NCBI GenBank assembly: GCA_000827495.1
Contig: KN817687.1
Location: forward strand, 12,328-59,749
Reading direction: 5' to 3'
DNA from: Hypholoma sublateritium FD-334 SS-4
Taxonomy: Eukaryota > Basidiomycota > Agaricomycetes > Agaricales > Strophariaceae
DNA length: 47,422 bases
Shown here: positions 33,188-43,955 of the stretch, piece by piece
How positions within the stretch are numbered: the stretch's first letter is position 1
Layout of the letters: each line of letters starts with the position of its first letter
Notes under the pieces: generated by a model
The model's database searches: none
Told to the model about the DNA's origin: nothing
The model's input: the letters and a program-made list of their open reading frames with translations, nothing else
Position numbers and translations under genes: made by a program

Positions 33188-33508
33188 TTATCTCTTATCG
33201 CGCCGTCTCTTGAACTCCAACCACCACCTCCTCCCGGGCCCTCCGTGCATTCCAGACGTCGACAGGCCCGTGCACGGCGCGATCCAGCAAGAATCGCGGC
33301 GGAAATCGACGATATGGAGCGGTGACTCACTTTTGTAGTACGACGGCGGCGAGCCGATTGAGTACTGGTCGTCTTCTTCGCGGCTCTCCTCGGCGTGGCT
33401 CAGCGTTCGGCTCAGACGAGCTCCAAGGGCCGAGATCTTGTCTCCCAGCGACCTCCGCGTCGGCGACCGCGAGCTCGACGTCTGGTTCTGTGTGGCGAGG
33501 ACGCTCAT
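33188..33508 (-). CDS. Small basic protein, candidate gene
   Basis: Exon 1 is 33331-33508, the intron 33241-33330 (90 nt, GTGAGT...GGAG), exon 2 33188-33240, giving 76 residues. If unspliced, the same frame stays open to the same stop (106 residues), so splicing is not proven. The product is Ser/Arg-rich at the start, has PPSYY in the middle and ends in a tryptophan- and arginine-rich tail (RRWWLEF, then KRRRDKR). No family is recognised. It is 92 bp upstream of and co-oriented with the Par32-like gene, and could instead be an unrelated upstream transcript. Confidence 0.45.
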   Translation of the reverse strand: MSVLATQNQTSSSRSPTRRSLGDKISALGARLSRTLSHAEESREEDDQYSIGSPPSYYKSESPLHIVDFRRDSCWIAPCTGLSTSGMHGGPGRRWWLEFKRRRDKR

Positions 33509-36265
33509 GGCGAAATTTTCAAGTGTGACGTGGAAGTCTGGCTGGGGGTGGAGAGTGGATGGCGTGCGGCTGGGCGCTGGCGGGGTGGGATGAAGATGAA
33601 AGTGGGAAGAGGAGAGAGATCCGGTGCGCTTTATGTCTGTTTTCCGCGGCGGCAGCTGGCGGGGGTCTCATCTCGGACTGCCAGGTGACCGGCAAATATG
33701 CATTTTCAAGCGCCGCCGCCGTGCATTCCCCATCTCGCGTCATCTGCGCCTCTTCACAGCTATTCGACCGGCTCTTACCGCCAGCCACGCGCTGCGCCAT
33801 CGTGCGTGAAAATGGCGCCACAAGAGCGTAGAATATCGCCCCACGCACGCACGCGTGCGTCTCTTCTCTCACCGCCGCGCGCTCCTCGCACGTACCCCGG
33901 CTCGGATCTGGACCACACGAAGTTGATTTCGGCCGCCATTTTCCTGGAAGACATACGGCATCAGTCTGCACCGCCTGGTGTGCCCCATGACCCCCGCCCG
34001 ACACTACATTCCCTCCGTGCAAATTTATCCGTGTCTCGCCCGAGGCTGTTCATCCATATTAGCGGATCGTTCTTGTCAATTCCGTGGCCCGCGCTACCAA
34101 GCCCATCTCGACACACCATCCGTCCACCGAATACGCTTGAAACGCTCGACCTTACGTCGCGCCTTCCCCCACCAGCATGATCTCTCAGTAATCCTCCGCT
34201 CACTACACGTCCCATCTCTGTATCGTACCCGGCGCGTTCTCCCCACAACGTTCATACCGTCGCACACTAGCCCACGTTCGCCCCGGCCTCGCACCGGTAA
34301 ACGTTCGCTCACTACGCATCACCTGTCAGCCCGGTGGCGTGCGTGTGTATCCAGGCGGACGCCGCAGTCCCAGAATCGAAGCCCAGCGGAGTAAAACATG
34401 CAGAGAACCGCCCAAGTCATCGCCCGTGATCATGATCGACGCGATCAATTTGCAATTTGCACCCCAGAACCAGAACGTGGGGCGGCAACGGCCGACTGGC
34501 TGTATGTCACCATCGCTGTTTGTGCCCCATCTCCACCGTGTCCGTGTACCCCAGCGCTATTTATTCGAACTTTCCATGCGCGGCTGGGCACCTGAAAAGC
34601 ACACGACGCACCGGGGCCGTGCACATACCTGAAAGTTATCCCGTCGCCCGCACTGCACGCGTGGTGGGCGGCGTTCTTTTTCTCCTCATGCCTGCGCCGT
34701 GCCACCTTTCGTGCGGTCGTTCGACGCATACGGTCCACATCTCAGCGCGCCGTCGCGCGCAGCCAGCGGCATGCCCTGCTATCCACAACCGCAGCCGCGC
34801 CGCTCATGGGCCGTTCTCGTGGATATTGGCTCCTACCGCAGTAGCTTGGCTGCGCTCTGCGGCGCGCGCCCCTTCCTTCCGCGCGATGCGCATACCGCCT
34901 GGACCGTACAGGCACCGGTCGTACCTCGCCTCGCAGTGGCGGAAACACTCAGTCGACGTATACGTGCACGTACGCTTTGCGCGCGAACGCGCGTGCCTGT
35001 CTGTCGGATCGTAGCAAACCTCCTCTGCGGGCGATGTATTCACCGGCGCCCGCGCTGCGTCTGTCTCTGTCTGTCGCCGTCTTCGCTGGCTGCCCCACAG
35101 TGCGATGAGCGTCTCCCGGCGCATAGGCGCCCGCGTGCCTGTGCGCCTGGACAATATGTCGACAACCTGTGGGGCGACCACGGCGTGGATTGGCATTGAC
35201 ATTCCTTAGCCCGTATGTCTCTTTCGCACGCGTTTTGCGCGGCGTGGTTCTGCGTCTGTATCCCGACCCACCGCTCGGGCTCCAGTGTATCTCCCTCGTT
35301 GTCGCCTCGCTCCGTGCCGCGCGCTGCACCCCGCGGCCGTGTCCGACTTTACTTTATGCATGGCTGCGCCGCTGCGCGGGGCGCTCGCGCTTTGCACACT
35401 GTGCAGCCTAATATTTTCTTTTGTAAAGGTGGGACTGCGGCCACGGGTGAATGTCTCGACATGGTACGGCGTACTTGTTCTTTCTGGCTGCGTTTTCTTA
35501 TGGCTCTGTTTCCTTTTCAACTTCGTTCGCTCCGTGCGCAGGTGCAGCACGCCGTTGGTCCCGCACGGATAGTGCGCACCGGCGGCTACATGTGGGAATG
35601 CTGTTTTCGGATCTCGACGCGCTGCTTGCTGCTGGGCTGCGCGCTACACCTTATCCGCCTTGGACTTCCTTCGCTGTGCGCACGTCGTCGGCTGCCCGCC
35701 CGCATCGCGTGTTAAACATGGCTGGGCCTCCCCGCGGGCGCTACGCCCATGGGCGGGGGTCCAGCCTTTCGGTCCAACATATTTGCGGGCGGTGATCAGG
35801 CGCGCCGTCGTGCAGTCTTTTTTACATCTGCTACTTATTTTTCTTTTTCCTCCCCGCGGCGCACGGATTTTTACGCGGCGGTATGCTGCACTCCAATCGA
35901 CTTGCAGCACGGTCCCTCCATCTTGTTTCTTTTTGCGCCTCATCGTGGCCACCATGATGGCGGACGGGACGGGTATGGCAGATTGACTCCGTCGCGACGC
36001 CCTCGCTATCTGCTATGCGCGGGGCATGGGACGTGCCGTCGGTGAGTAGCTTCCGAATTGACGTTCCGTCCTTCGTTTACTACTGCAGCTGCGTGTGAAG
36101 GGCTGGAACCATCCGAATCCACTTGCCGTCCTTAATTATATTTAGGTATTGTGCGTCCCTTGCTCTGTCCACCGTTATATTTAGTTCGTTTCACGAGGGA
36201 TGTTATTGTTTTTCTTTTGCTATCCCTGGTTCAATTATCATGGCGGTTCGTAAGAGCATGAACAA
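33509..36265. other. GC-rich stretch without convincing gene
   Basis: About 2.75 kb of GC-rich sequence, with frames of up to 167 codons on both strands that overlap one another. No frame has a domain, consistent introns or protein-like composition (they are Arg/Cys/Ser/Pro-rich, typical of random GC-rich frames). It probably contains the upstream region of the small basic-protein gene. A non-coding transcript cannot be excluded. Confidence 0.4.
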
Positions 36266-36370
36266 ATGGCCTACATTCTTACCATCCGTATGAATAACAT
36301 CGCCGTCCTCACTGCGAAGATATCCTATCTCGACGCCGAAGGAGAGCGCCTCCTACCATCTGCGCATTGA
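36266..36370 (+). pseudogene. Fragment of the downstream F-box gene
   Basis: A 34-codon frame whose core IAVLTAKIS-LDAE matches residues 36-51 of the F-box protein at 36794. The nucleotide match is close around 36289-36345 compared with 36898-36954. The copy ends in a stop where the F-box gene continues into its F-box. It is a small upstream tandem fragment, not a functional gene. Confidence 0.65.
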
Positions 36371-36793
36371 CTCATGATGTTAGCGCACCCTGTGCGTGCG
36401 GTGGTGGATGACCGGGACCGATGACCTGTTCGCATTTATGAGTCAACGTTGTAGTTCCACCGCCGGGTTCCGTCAGGAATCAAGGCATTCCTTGCTCTAC
36501 GGAAGCATTTCATTCATTCAAGTGGTACATGTGGTGTTACACGCACTGATTGTAGAATACAGACAATCGGACGCACGTTGAAGTCGAGGCACTGGCATCT
36601 CGCTTGGGTGCAGCGTGTTGAGACGGCACATATGGACACGTCATATATCTATCAGATCAGTCTAATATTACGCTGCACTACATAGGTGCACGTAACGTAA
36701 ATATATAATGACATCTTGACCGTAGTCTCGGTTCATCGTTGTTACCCCAAAACTATCCTTTGAAAGCTGAGCTGCTCATCGATCTCACATCCT

Positions 36794-37915
36794 ATGGCGA
36801 CCTTATCCTTCTCAGACGACGTGGTCTCGACCAATCGCCCTGTTACTGACGAAGAGCACGAGCAGATAACCCGCCTTCTTGCGATTTATGAGAATCAGAT
36901 CGCCGTCCTCACCGCGAAGATATCCGACCTCGACGCCGAAAGACAGGTCCTCCTGAGCGCCGCTATCCCTCTCAAGCGCTCTCTCTCTCCATTTCGTCGT
37001 CTCCCGGACGATATTATCCGCGAAATCTTCATTGCCTGTCTTGAAACCACGCGTAATCGGGAAGCACCCGTGCTTCTTACTCGCATCTCGAGCGCCACGC
37101 GCGCCGTTGCACTCAGCACCCCCGCGCTCTGGGCGGCCATCCACATTCCCATCATCCGGCACAGAAAAAACAGCAAGCCCAAAAGGAAGGCTGTTAGGGA
37201 GTCCATCATGCGGGCGCGAGCCCGCGGCGTCAAGGAGTGGCTACTCCAGCGTTCCGGGAACATGCCACTCGGTATTTCTGTTCACGAGCTGCCGTATTCT
37301 TCCCCTCACAAGTTGGTCTGGACAAACATACACGTCGAATTTATCATACCAATTTTGCTCAAGTGCTGTGCGGGTTGGAGAGACGTCAGCTTTTCGATAG
37401 TATCCGATTCTCAATATAGCCTCACATATCTTCAACCCGAGCAAGTCCCTCTCCTCCGTTCAATATCCCTTCATGGGCAACATACTCAGTCTGCTTTTGC
37501 GTTCAGTTTATGGTGTAACAGCCCTCTACTGAGCGCACCGACCATCAGAAAGTTTGACAGCAGCCTGCCCAAATTGCCATCATGGAATATATATCCGTTC
37601 AAGGTAGACTGGGGAAATATCATGCACCTTAGCCTCGTCGGGGGCCTTCTATGGGTAGCGCTTCCACCCATAGAAGACTCCGAATACAATTTGACCACGG
37701 CCGTAGAAAATATACTCTTCGAAGCAAATCATCTCGTCTGCCTCAAAGTCGAACTGTGCAGATATCAGACGCGCCCACTTGGCTCAATCCCTTTACCATC
37801 TCTGAGAGAATTGGAGGTCATTGAACACGGTGAACCATCTGAGCTCCCAGGACTTTTGGCCCGCATGAGAGCGCCCGAGCTGGAAAGACTGGTATACACC
37901 TCAGTAGACGCCTAA
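36794..37915 (+). CDS. F-box-domain protein
   Basis: Single exon, 373 residues. An N-terminal coiled-coil-like segment (about 18-58: DEEHEQITRL, LTAKISDLDAERQVLL) precedes an F-box (about 66-110: RRLPDDIIREIFIACL and LSTPALWAAIH). The C-terminal region has weak leucine-rich character (LRELEVIEHGEP, LERLVYTSV). This is the standard architecture of the large, fast-evolving Agaricomycete F-box family, proposed SCF ubiquitin-ligase substrate adaptors. It is shorter than many members (often over 450 residues), so the C-terminal LRR region may be truncated. A fragment of the same gene lies 0.5 kb upstream. Confidence 0.82.
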   Translation: MATLSFSDDVVSTNRPVTDEEHEQITRLLAIYENQIAVLTAKISDLDAERQVLLSAAIPLKRSLSPFRRLPDDIIREIFIACLETTRNREAPVLLTRISSATRAVALSTPALWAAIHIPIIRHRKNSKPKRKAVRESIMRARARGVKEWLLQRSGNMPLGISVHELPYSSPHKLVWTNIHVEFIIPILLKCCAGWRDVSFSIVSDSQYSLTYLQPEQVPLLRSISLHGQHTQSAFAFSLWCNSPLLSAPTIRKFDSSLPKLPSWNIYPFKVDWGNIMHLSLVGGLLWVALPPIEDSEYNLTTAVENILFEANHLVCLKVELCRYQTRPLGSIPLPSLRELEVIEHGEPSELPGLLARMRAPELERLVYTSVDA

Positions 37916-38005
37916 ATTTAGAGCAGCTACGCTCGCACGTCACGGTTGCTAGGTGTGCTGTTCCGCACGATGCTTTCCGTCCTCTCCACCACTTCGTCTC
38001 CTACC

Positions 38006-38212
38006 ATGGCGGGAGTCGCTTTCGGGAGCGCCGCCGTTGGCGGAGGCTTCGCGTTTGCGGCTGCTGCGTATCAAACTAGTGCTGGATTCGCAGCGCGGCA
38101 CGAAACCACCGGGGTCTCTCGAATTCTGACGATACCAAAGGCGGGTTTACCTTGGACGCTGAGGATGAGGCACGAGAGCACCGTAGGTAGCATTGTAAAC
38201 TTCACCGTGTAG
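38006..38212 (+). pseudogene. Orphan N-terminal fragment of the WD40-protein family
   Basis: Begins MAGVAFGS, then G/A-rich residues, then YQTS..FAARHETT, closely matching the N-terminus of the WD40 protein at 16312. The DNA is alignable for about 105 bp. At 38150-38187 a second patch (LD-ED-E coding) resembles the end of exon 3 of the WD40 gene but sits in another frame. The middle is deleted and no WD40 repeats follow. It looks like a deletion derivative. Alternatively the short 68-codon frame is expressed alone as a free N-terminal module. Confidence 0.62.
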
Positions 38213-41200
38213 TTCTTCCATCTTCTGATAGGGAGCTTTGAGAGTATTACTAGGAGGATAGGATCAGACACCTAAACAAAGACCCAAGTACATGTTGTTC
38301 TAATTTTCGTTTTATTTGAATGTGCTAAAACGCGCGCTACAATAGCGCACATCATGTTTAGCTTGCCGGATAGTTTCCAGCCCCGTCCGCGCGACCTGCG
38401 ACTCCCCTCGGCACCATCAGCGCCGGTAGTACATCCAGATGCAGGCCGCCGTCCCAGCACCGACAGCCTCGCTTTCATCGTTCGCTGTACTGTTCGGCAA
38501 TGTTCTCTACACCCTGTGTGGATCTGCGGCGTCAGCACCCGGCGGATCGCTGTGCGGAGGGACGAGTGCGGCGCTTGACAGAGCTATCAATGGGGGCCCG
38601 GGAGGCGGGATCCAGTCGGAGCGAAGAGGACGGAAAGCAGGCGGCATGCTCCGCGCTCTGGGGACGCGTTAACGTGCTATGACACGCTGTGGATGGGTGG
38701 GGACAGAGGCACCGTGCCTCGTGTCCAGACGCAGCCCGGTATCGCAGGGCGGACGGAGTGGGACTCCGCGCAGCGATGTGTGCGCGGCACGGATCGCCTC
38801 GCCTTCATCGTGTGTTGCACTGATTGGCGGCACTCGCTATACGCTGGTCTGATATACGGTGTCAGCGTGTTGATAAACGGCGTTTCGAACGCGACACGTT
38901 GACGGGGATGGCTTGGTGTGGAGAAACTGTGAGTACAGAATGAGGAAAGCAATGATATTGTTTACACGCTTTGCTTCCCTCTTCGTGCGATCAGAGATAG
39001 CAAGCAGCGCGCTAGAATGTATAGTGCGCATAAAATATGCGGACTGCGGAGCAGCGCCGGAGGCATGGATAGTTAACGGTTCAGCTGGAACACGAGCGAA
39101 TCAGCTTGTGTGAAGACAAGAATGGGTCGCGACGCACCCGATCTACACACCACGATGTACGTCGGGGGCTCCGTGTGCGCAGGCAGGGACACTCTGGCGA
39201 CGGCCAGATCCTATCCTGCCAGCGGAGAAAGTAGAATTAGGTCCAAAAGACACAACGAGAGCAGGGAACGAGCGGCGCACATCGCAAAAAGGCGGACGCG
39301 CCAGTTGACCGTAGGCTGCCTGGCAGGGACAGCACACAGCTTGGATCCGCACAGCCTTTCCTTTTCGTCCCACATCGGAGATGGACAGTATAACAAAACA
39401 GTGTTGTAGACATTCGGCAGCATGTCAGAATCCGAGGCATAGTCCGCCGAGACGTTCCGTTTCCACCGCGAAGATGAGATCAAATATCAGACACATCCGA
39501 TCCACACGCCCGATGCCCAACGGGTCGCCCCGCGTGCTCGGGCGTGCGCGCTAGCGTGCGTAACACGCAGCGTGCTGACATGGGCCGAAGGCGTGCTGCG
39601 CGAGTCTCATCCTATCATTATCCTCTCCTCGAGACCAGGAACACTTTTCAGTAACGAAAGAAAAACCCTGTGTTCTCGGTGCTCTCTAACGGTTCTGTTG
39701 AGGTCGCGACATGGTACAATAGGCGGTAAAATATACGCACTGGGCAGTGAACGTCTCTTCTGGTTCTTCGGAGCGCTCGCCCATTCGGATGATCCCATTG
39801 TTAACCAATGCATGGACGTTGCAAAGGGCGTGTATCGATCTCCCGAAATGGCGCCCGTGGTGAACTAAGGGGTCCGTCGAGCGACTGTTACGAAGACGGA
39901 ATCAATGTGGGATCAGCGAAGGAAATAAGTAATTGGACTGACGGCTTTTTTCTGGGTCCAAGTCGCAAAGCATCATTTGGGCCACCTAAAGAACTAACCA
40001 TGGCATCCCTTGGGGGGACATTCTCATCAGTAGGCATAGAGAGAATTGATATCGAGTGCAATTATAAGATAAGAAAAGGTAGAGAAGAAGAGAAGAGTAA
40101 CTTGAAGATTTTAGTGAAAAGCTATACGGACCTTTATAGCGACGTCGACCTTGCGTCGACCACACTGGCAGGACTCAACTAGGCGCTTTAGATCACATAT
40201 TCGGTTTCGTAGAGTATCCATAGGGATATCGGGAGACTGCGGACTTGGAGCAGCCATAGGCGGATCGTGCCCGTGGGGGATCTACGTGGGGTATACGCTT
40301 GAGGTGGCTTAAGACATGGCTGTGCTCGAGTAAGTAGTAGTGTATTTAATGCATTTATATTGGTCGCGGTATCTCTCCAGAACTAAGCGCGCTGGTCTTG
40401 GAATGCACGCAAATTCGACGGTTGCCACCCGCTGATCTAGATCCAAGGCTCACTGCAAATCGAGAAGCGCTTCGTGGTAGCGGAATGTGGTCGTTCAATT
40501 CTATAACCCCATAAAAACCTGTCCAGTAGCCTATACGTGCACTGAATCCAGTATTAAGCGACGGCGACCGCAGCGCAGTAAGCCCCCGTCCAGAGGCCGT
40601 GCTAGTAAATTCTCGACTTGAAGCGGGCTAGAGGAGCCTGAGCCGTCGTGATTTCCAGACACAGAGACGGTATATCATATTATTAATTCGATATGGGGTT
40701 GCGGTGGACAGTAGTAGCCTACGGCTGTATTTCGACCTAAATGATGAGTTCTAACAAGCAGGCTTCCGGCAGGCATCACTCTCTTTCCAAACGGCGAAGT
40801 TCAGCGGGGGTAAATGATGTGTGTGAGGCTGATGTGGTGTGCCCAAGGTATTCTACGGGCAGACGACGACTTGATTGCGGTGCCTCGGGAGAGCCCAAGA
40901 CAGCGGTGGAGACGAGGTCAGTTGGAGTGTGAACTCGCAAACATGGACGTTCGCACGTGGGAACTTTGTAACGGCAATATCCGTGCGCCTGGTCACAATT
41001 AACTTGAGGCAGCGCAATTTAACAATTTTATCACTATATAACTTGAATGTACTATATACAGGCATACATACATACATATTCAACTCAAGCGTTGAGGTGA
41101 CTCGCGTTGGCCGTGACATGCGGAGGTAGCAGCGCTGAGCGCGTTCACTGCTGCCAATGCTCATCGCAACGGCAAGAAACCCTTGTAGGTGAAAAACTGT

Positions 41201-41377
41201 GAATTTAAATGATTAGTAGTAACAATATGACACTTCGCCTTTTTTCGAATAAAACCTTGTTCGATGTTGGAACTCGGACTCATTCCCCACAATTCACTAG
41301 CACATATGATCATAGATACGCAAATACACAATATACGACATGAATATGCAGGTGCCAGGTAGCACGTATCCGTACTA
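38213..41377. other. Intergenic region with a diverged duplication
   Basis: About 3.2 kb with no recognised gene. It holds an ungapped, roughly two-thirds-identical 76-bp duplication (38461-38536 and 38791-38866). A 124-codon frame at 39808-40182 has no recognisable domain. The remaining frames are short and overlapping. Confidence 0.4.
38461..38866. repeat. Diverged 330-bp-spaced direct repeat
   Basis: 38461-38536 aligns without gaps to 38791-38866 with about 25 mismatches in 76 bp. Conserved blocks are GCCTCGC.TTCATCGT and the GTCAGC end. In the plus frame both encode D.LAFIV.CT. It is probably an old tandem duplication of unknown content. Confidence 0.4.
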
Positions 41378-43955
41378 CTATTTGATAACCTTCAAGTCCT
41401 TCAAAAATGCTCNGGAGACAGTTGTATTATTGATTGAGGCCCGCCTAACCACTGCAAACGCTTTGATGCGAGTCCTCCATTGGCTGCTTGTCAGAGGGAT
41501 TGCGGTCCCATTCGAAAGCTCCTTGAGTCGGCCGCTGTAGAAATCTTCAGAGCGGTCGTTCCAAAACGACTGTCGTACAATGCTGTCCCAAAGGTCAATG
41601 GGTGGCCACCATGATTTGGTAGCGGTCTGCGTGCCACGACCTGTCGGCATCCAAAGATGTTTAGTAGCAGGCACAATGCTGATGAAGTGATCCTGACTTA
41701 CCCGTATAAACATAGTATACACCAGCCAAAGCATCTGCTTCACTGGGATCCAATACATCATCCACCCAAAAGGTATCAGCGGCGGAACTGGCAGTACCAA
41801 AAGATAAACACTGGTGTTGTAGAACAGTCACCGAAGTTGGGCCAGCCAACACGTTATGAAAAGTTGCCCTATCCATGGCCAAGCGCCAGATGATACCTCC
41901 GCGCTTCAAGGCTTGCCGAGCCACCCGAGGGTTGCACAGCAATTCATCTTGTTCCAGGCAGTAGGAGCTATAATCAGCCAGGCCAAATGCATAGTCACTC
42001 AGCCTGAGGCGTCGAAGGACCACAGGAGCCGGGTTGATGGCGAAGCGAGGGACAGGCAACAATGTGGCAAAAGGCATCCCTCGATTGAGTAATTCTCGAG
42101 CTATTTCATAATCGCAGAGACTGCCGTCCAGACGCAAAATAAACAAAACACTGGGAGTATCGCGGACGGCGATCCTCCAATCAACCGTGGACACCCCTCG
42201 GAAGTCGAACAGGTATATGCCTCCTGGCAATTCACACAAATACTTCAGCCGGGGGTTTTTCTGTGGGTTTTGGGGATTGCCTGGGGCCAAGTCAAACAAG
42301 ACATTGGGCGGGGGGACCCAGGGTGTTTGGCAGATGGACCAGAAGAAATGAGCGGCGCACTTGCCGACCTCCGTAAGGACAAAGGTTTGAAACGACCCCA
42401 AAGCGGCGGGAAACCCAATTCCTGACGCTAAGTCTTTGATTTGCTGTTCCGAAGGCGGGCCAAGATGCAGACGCACCGAAGGTGGTGGGGCGACGAAGCC
42501 GAAAAACAACCGCAGAATATCAGCTGGTGAATGTTCCTCCGGCATGTAGTCCGTAGCGCGGGGTGATACGGCTGGGACGCGGGGCGCCGAGGAATGGATG
42601 GCAGCTGCTGCCGTGTCGTTTACTGGGCCGACATGCAGTATTGGGAGGGGTGGTTCCAGCATTTCTGGCCCCGGCGTAACAGGTCTGGTGCCTATAGGTA
42701 GTATGGGTTCGTCATCCGAATTCTCCCAGTCGGCGGCCTGCATCTCCTCCGCATCCANTTCGCCCATCTCCGTGCAGCAGTCCCACTCGTTCGCGCATTC
42801 GTCAAATCTTTTTTGATTCCTGCCGTAATCACCGAGGGTCTCCTGCTGCATCCGGCGAACCACCTGAACGCGGTTCCAGCTGCCGATTGCATCCCGTTCC
42901 CAGTGAAACACTTTCAATGTTGGCTTCTTGGCAGGCATGGGCCCACTGGCGCGCCGTTGGCGCTCCGCAAAGAAATGTTCCCATGGTTTGACCGGATCAG
43001 AAGAAGAGGCCGCTACGGTGGCGGGAATGGTGTAGGAGCGCGCACGCTGGAGGAGGTGGGCGGGCGGTACGTATCTCCGCCAATGATTAGGATTCTTGCG
43101 TGCCAAAGATTCCTCGGCTGTACCCCACGGATACCAGACGGGAATACCACATCGAACAAAAAACTCGACGGTCGGTTGCACCAACGAGCTTTTTAGGTCA
43201 ATAAAAACGCCCGCACGCGGATACGCTGGGCCAAATTGCCCCAATTGCTGCCGGACCTCGGACATCGTGTGCTCGTCCACGTACCGATGATCATTTATAT
43301 ACCGGGAAAGCGTCCTGTACCAGAGGGGCGTATCGGACCCGCTATCACGATCCGAGATCTCTGCGACTGCGATCCCCAAGGAAACCATGGCCATCCAGAT
43401 AGAAAACCAGCCCCGGCCACGCTTTTCGGCGGCAGTAAACTGCGAGGGATATTCAAAGGGGCCTTGACATACTAATGAAGTCGAAACGATGGGCGGCATG
43501 GGCGGAATAGAGTAACTTGATTGGAAGCTTTGGAAGATATGCGCAAGTGTTGTCTCGAGGCGGTTCCAGTTCAAAGCGTGGTTTGAGTCCATTCGCAGAC
43601 GGCGGTTCCGACGGGGTCCAATTCCGATGGGGTCGCTGAATAGGACGTGAAAAGGAGGGCAGTAAAAATTAGGTAACGTGGGTAGGAAAGGCAGATAACC
43701 AGCCTTTGCGCTCCACCATTGCGGGTTATGGAATTCTTCCACTTTGTTTTGAAAGGGGTCTCGGCCGTAATGCACGGTTTGGCCGGGCAGGGGCTTCGTC
43801 GGAAGTGGAGGAGCGCGCGAGCAGTTGGGGGAGTAGTATATGTCTGAACCGAGTACGATGGCCCTCCCGGAAGCTTCGTGAATGGATTGAGTACCTGTGT
43901 AGTTGATGGCGGTATGGTAGGCTGGAGGCGCCAGCAAAGGATTTTCTCCCAACAT
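41378..43955 (-). CDS. Large unknown protein of dispersed repeat-family character
   Basis: Exon 1 is 41702-43955, the intron 41641-41701 (61 nt, GTAAGT...ACAG), exon 2 41378-41640, giving 838 residues if the first in-frame ATG at 43955 is the start. The frame stays open upstream to about 44050 without an ATG, so a 5' exon is possible. The C-terminal exon contains SWWPPIDLWD, then WRTRIKAF, a pattern I associate with multi-copy hypothetical proteins of Agaricomycetes, without a function. The middle is acidic and proline-rich (DDEPILP, MLEPPLP). No catalytic motif is recognised. Two ambiguous bases (41413, 42758) interrupt codons, consistent with a multi-copy gene poorly resolved in assembly. 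It could be a domesticated or passenger gene of a transposon. Confidence 0.68.

Noticed and set aside
35215..35715. 166-codon Cys/Arg-rich plus-strand frame
   Set aside because: Random-looking composition, overlapped by equally long frames on both strands, no introns or domain.
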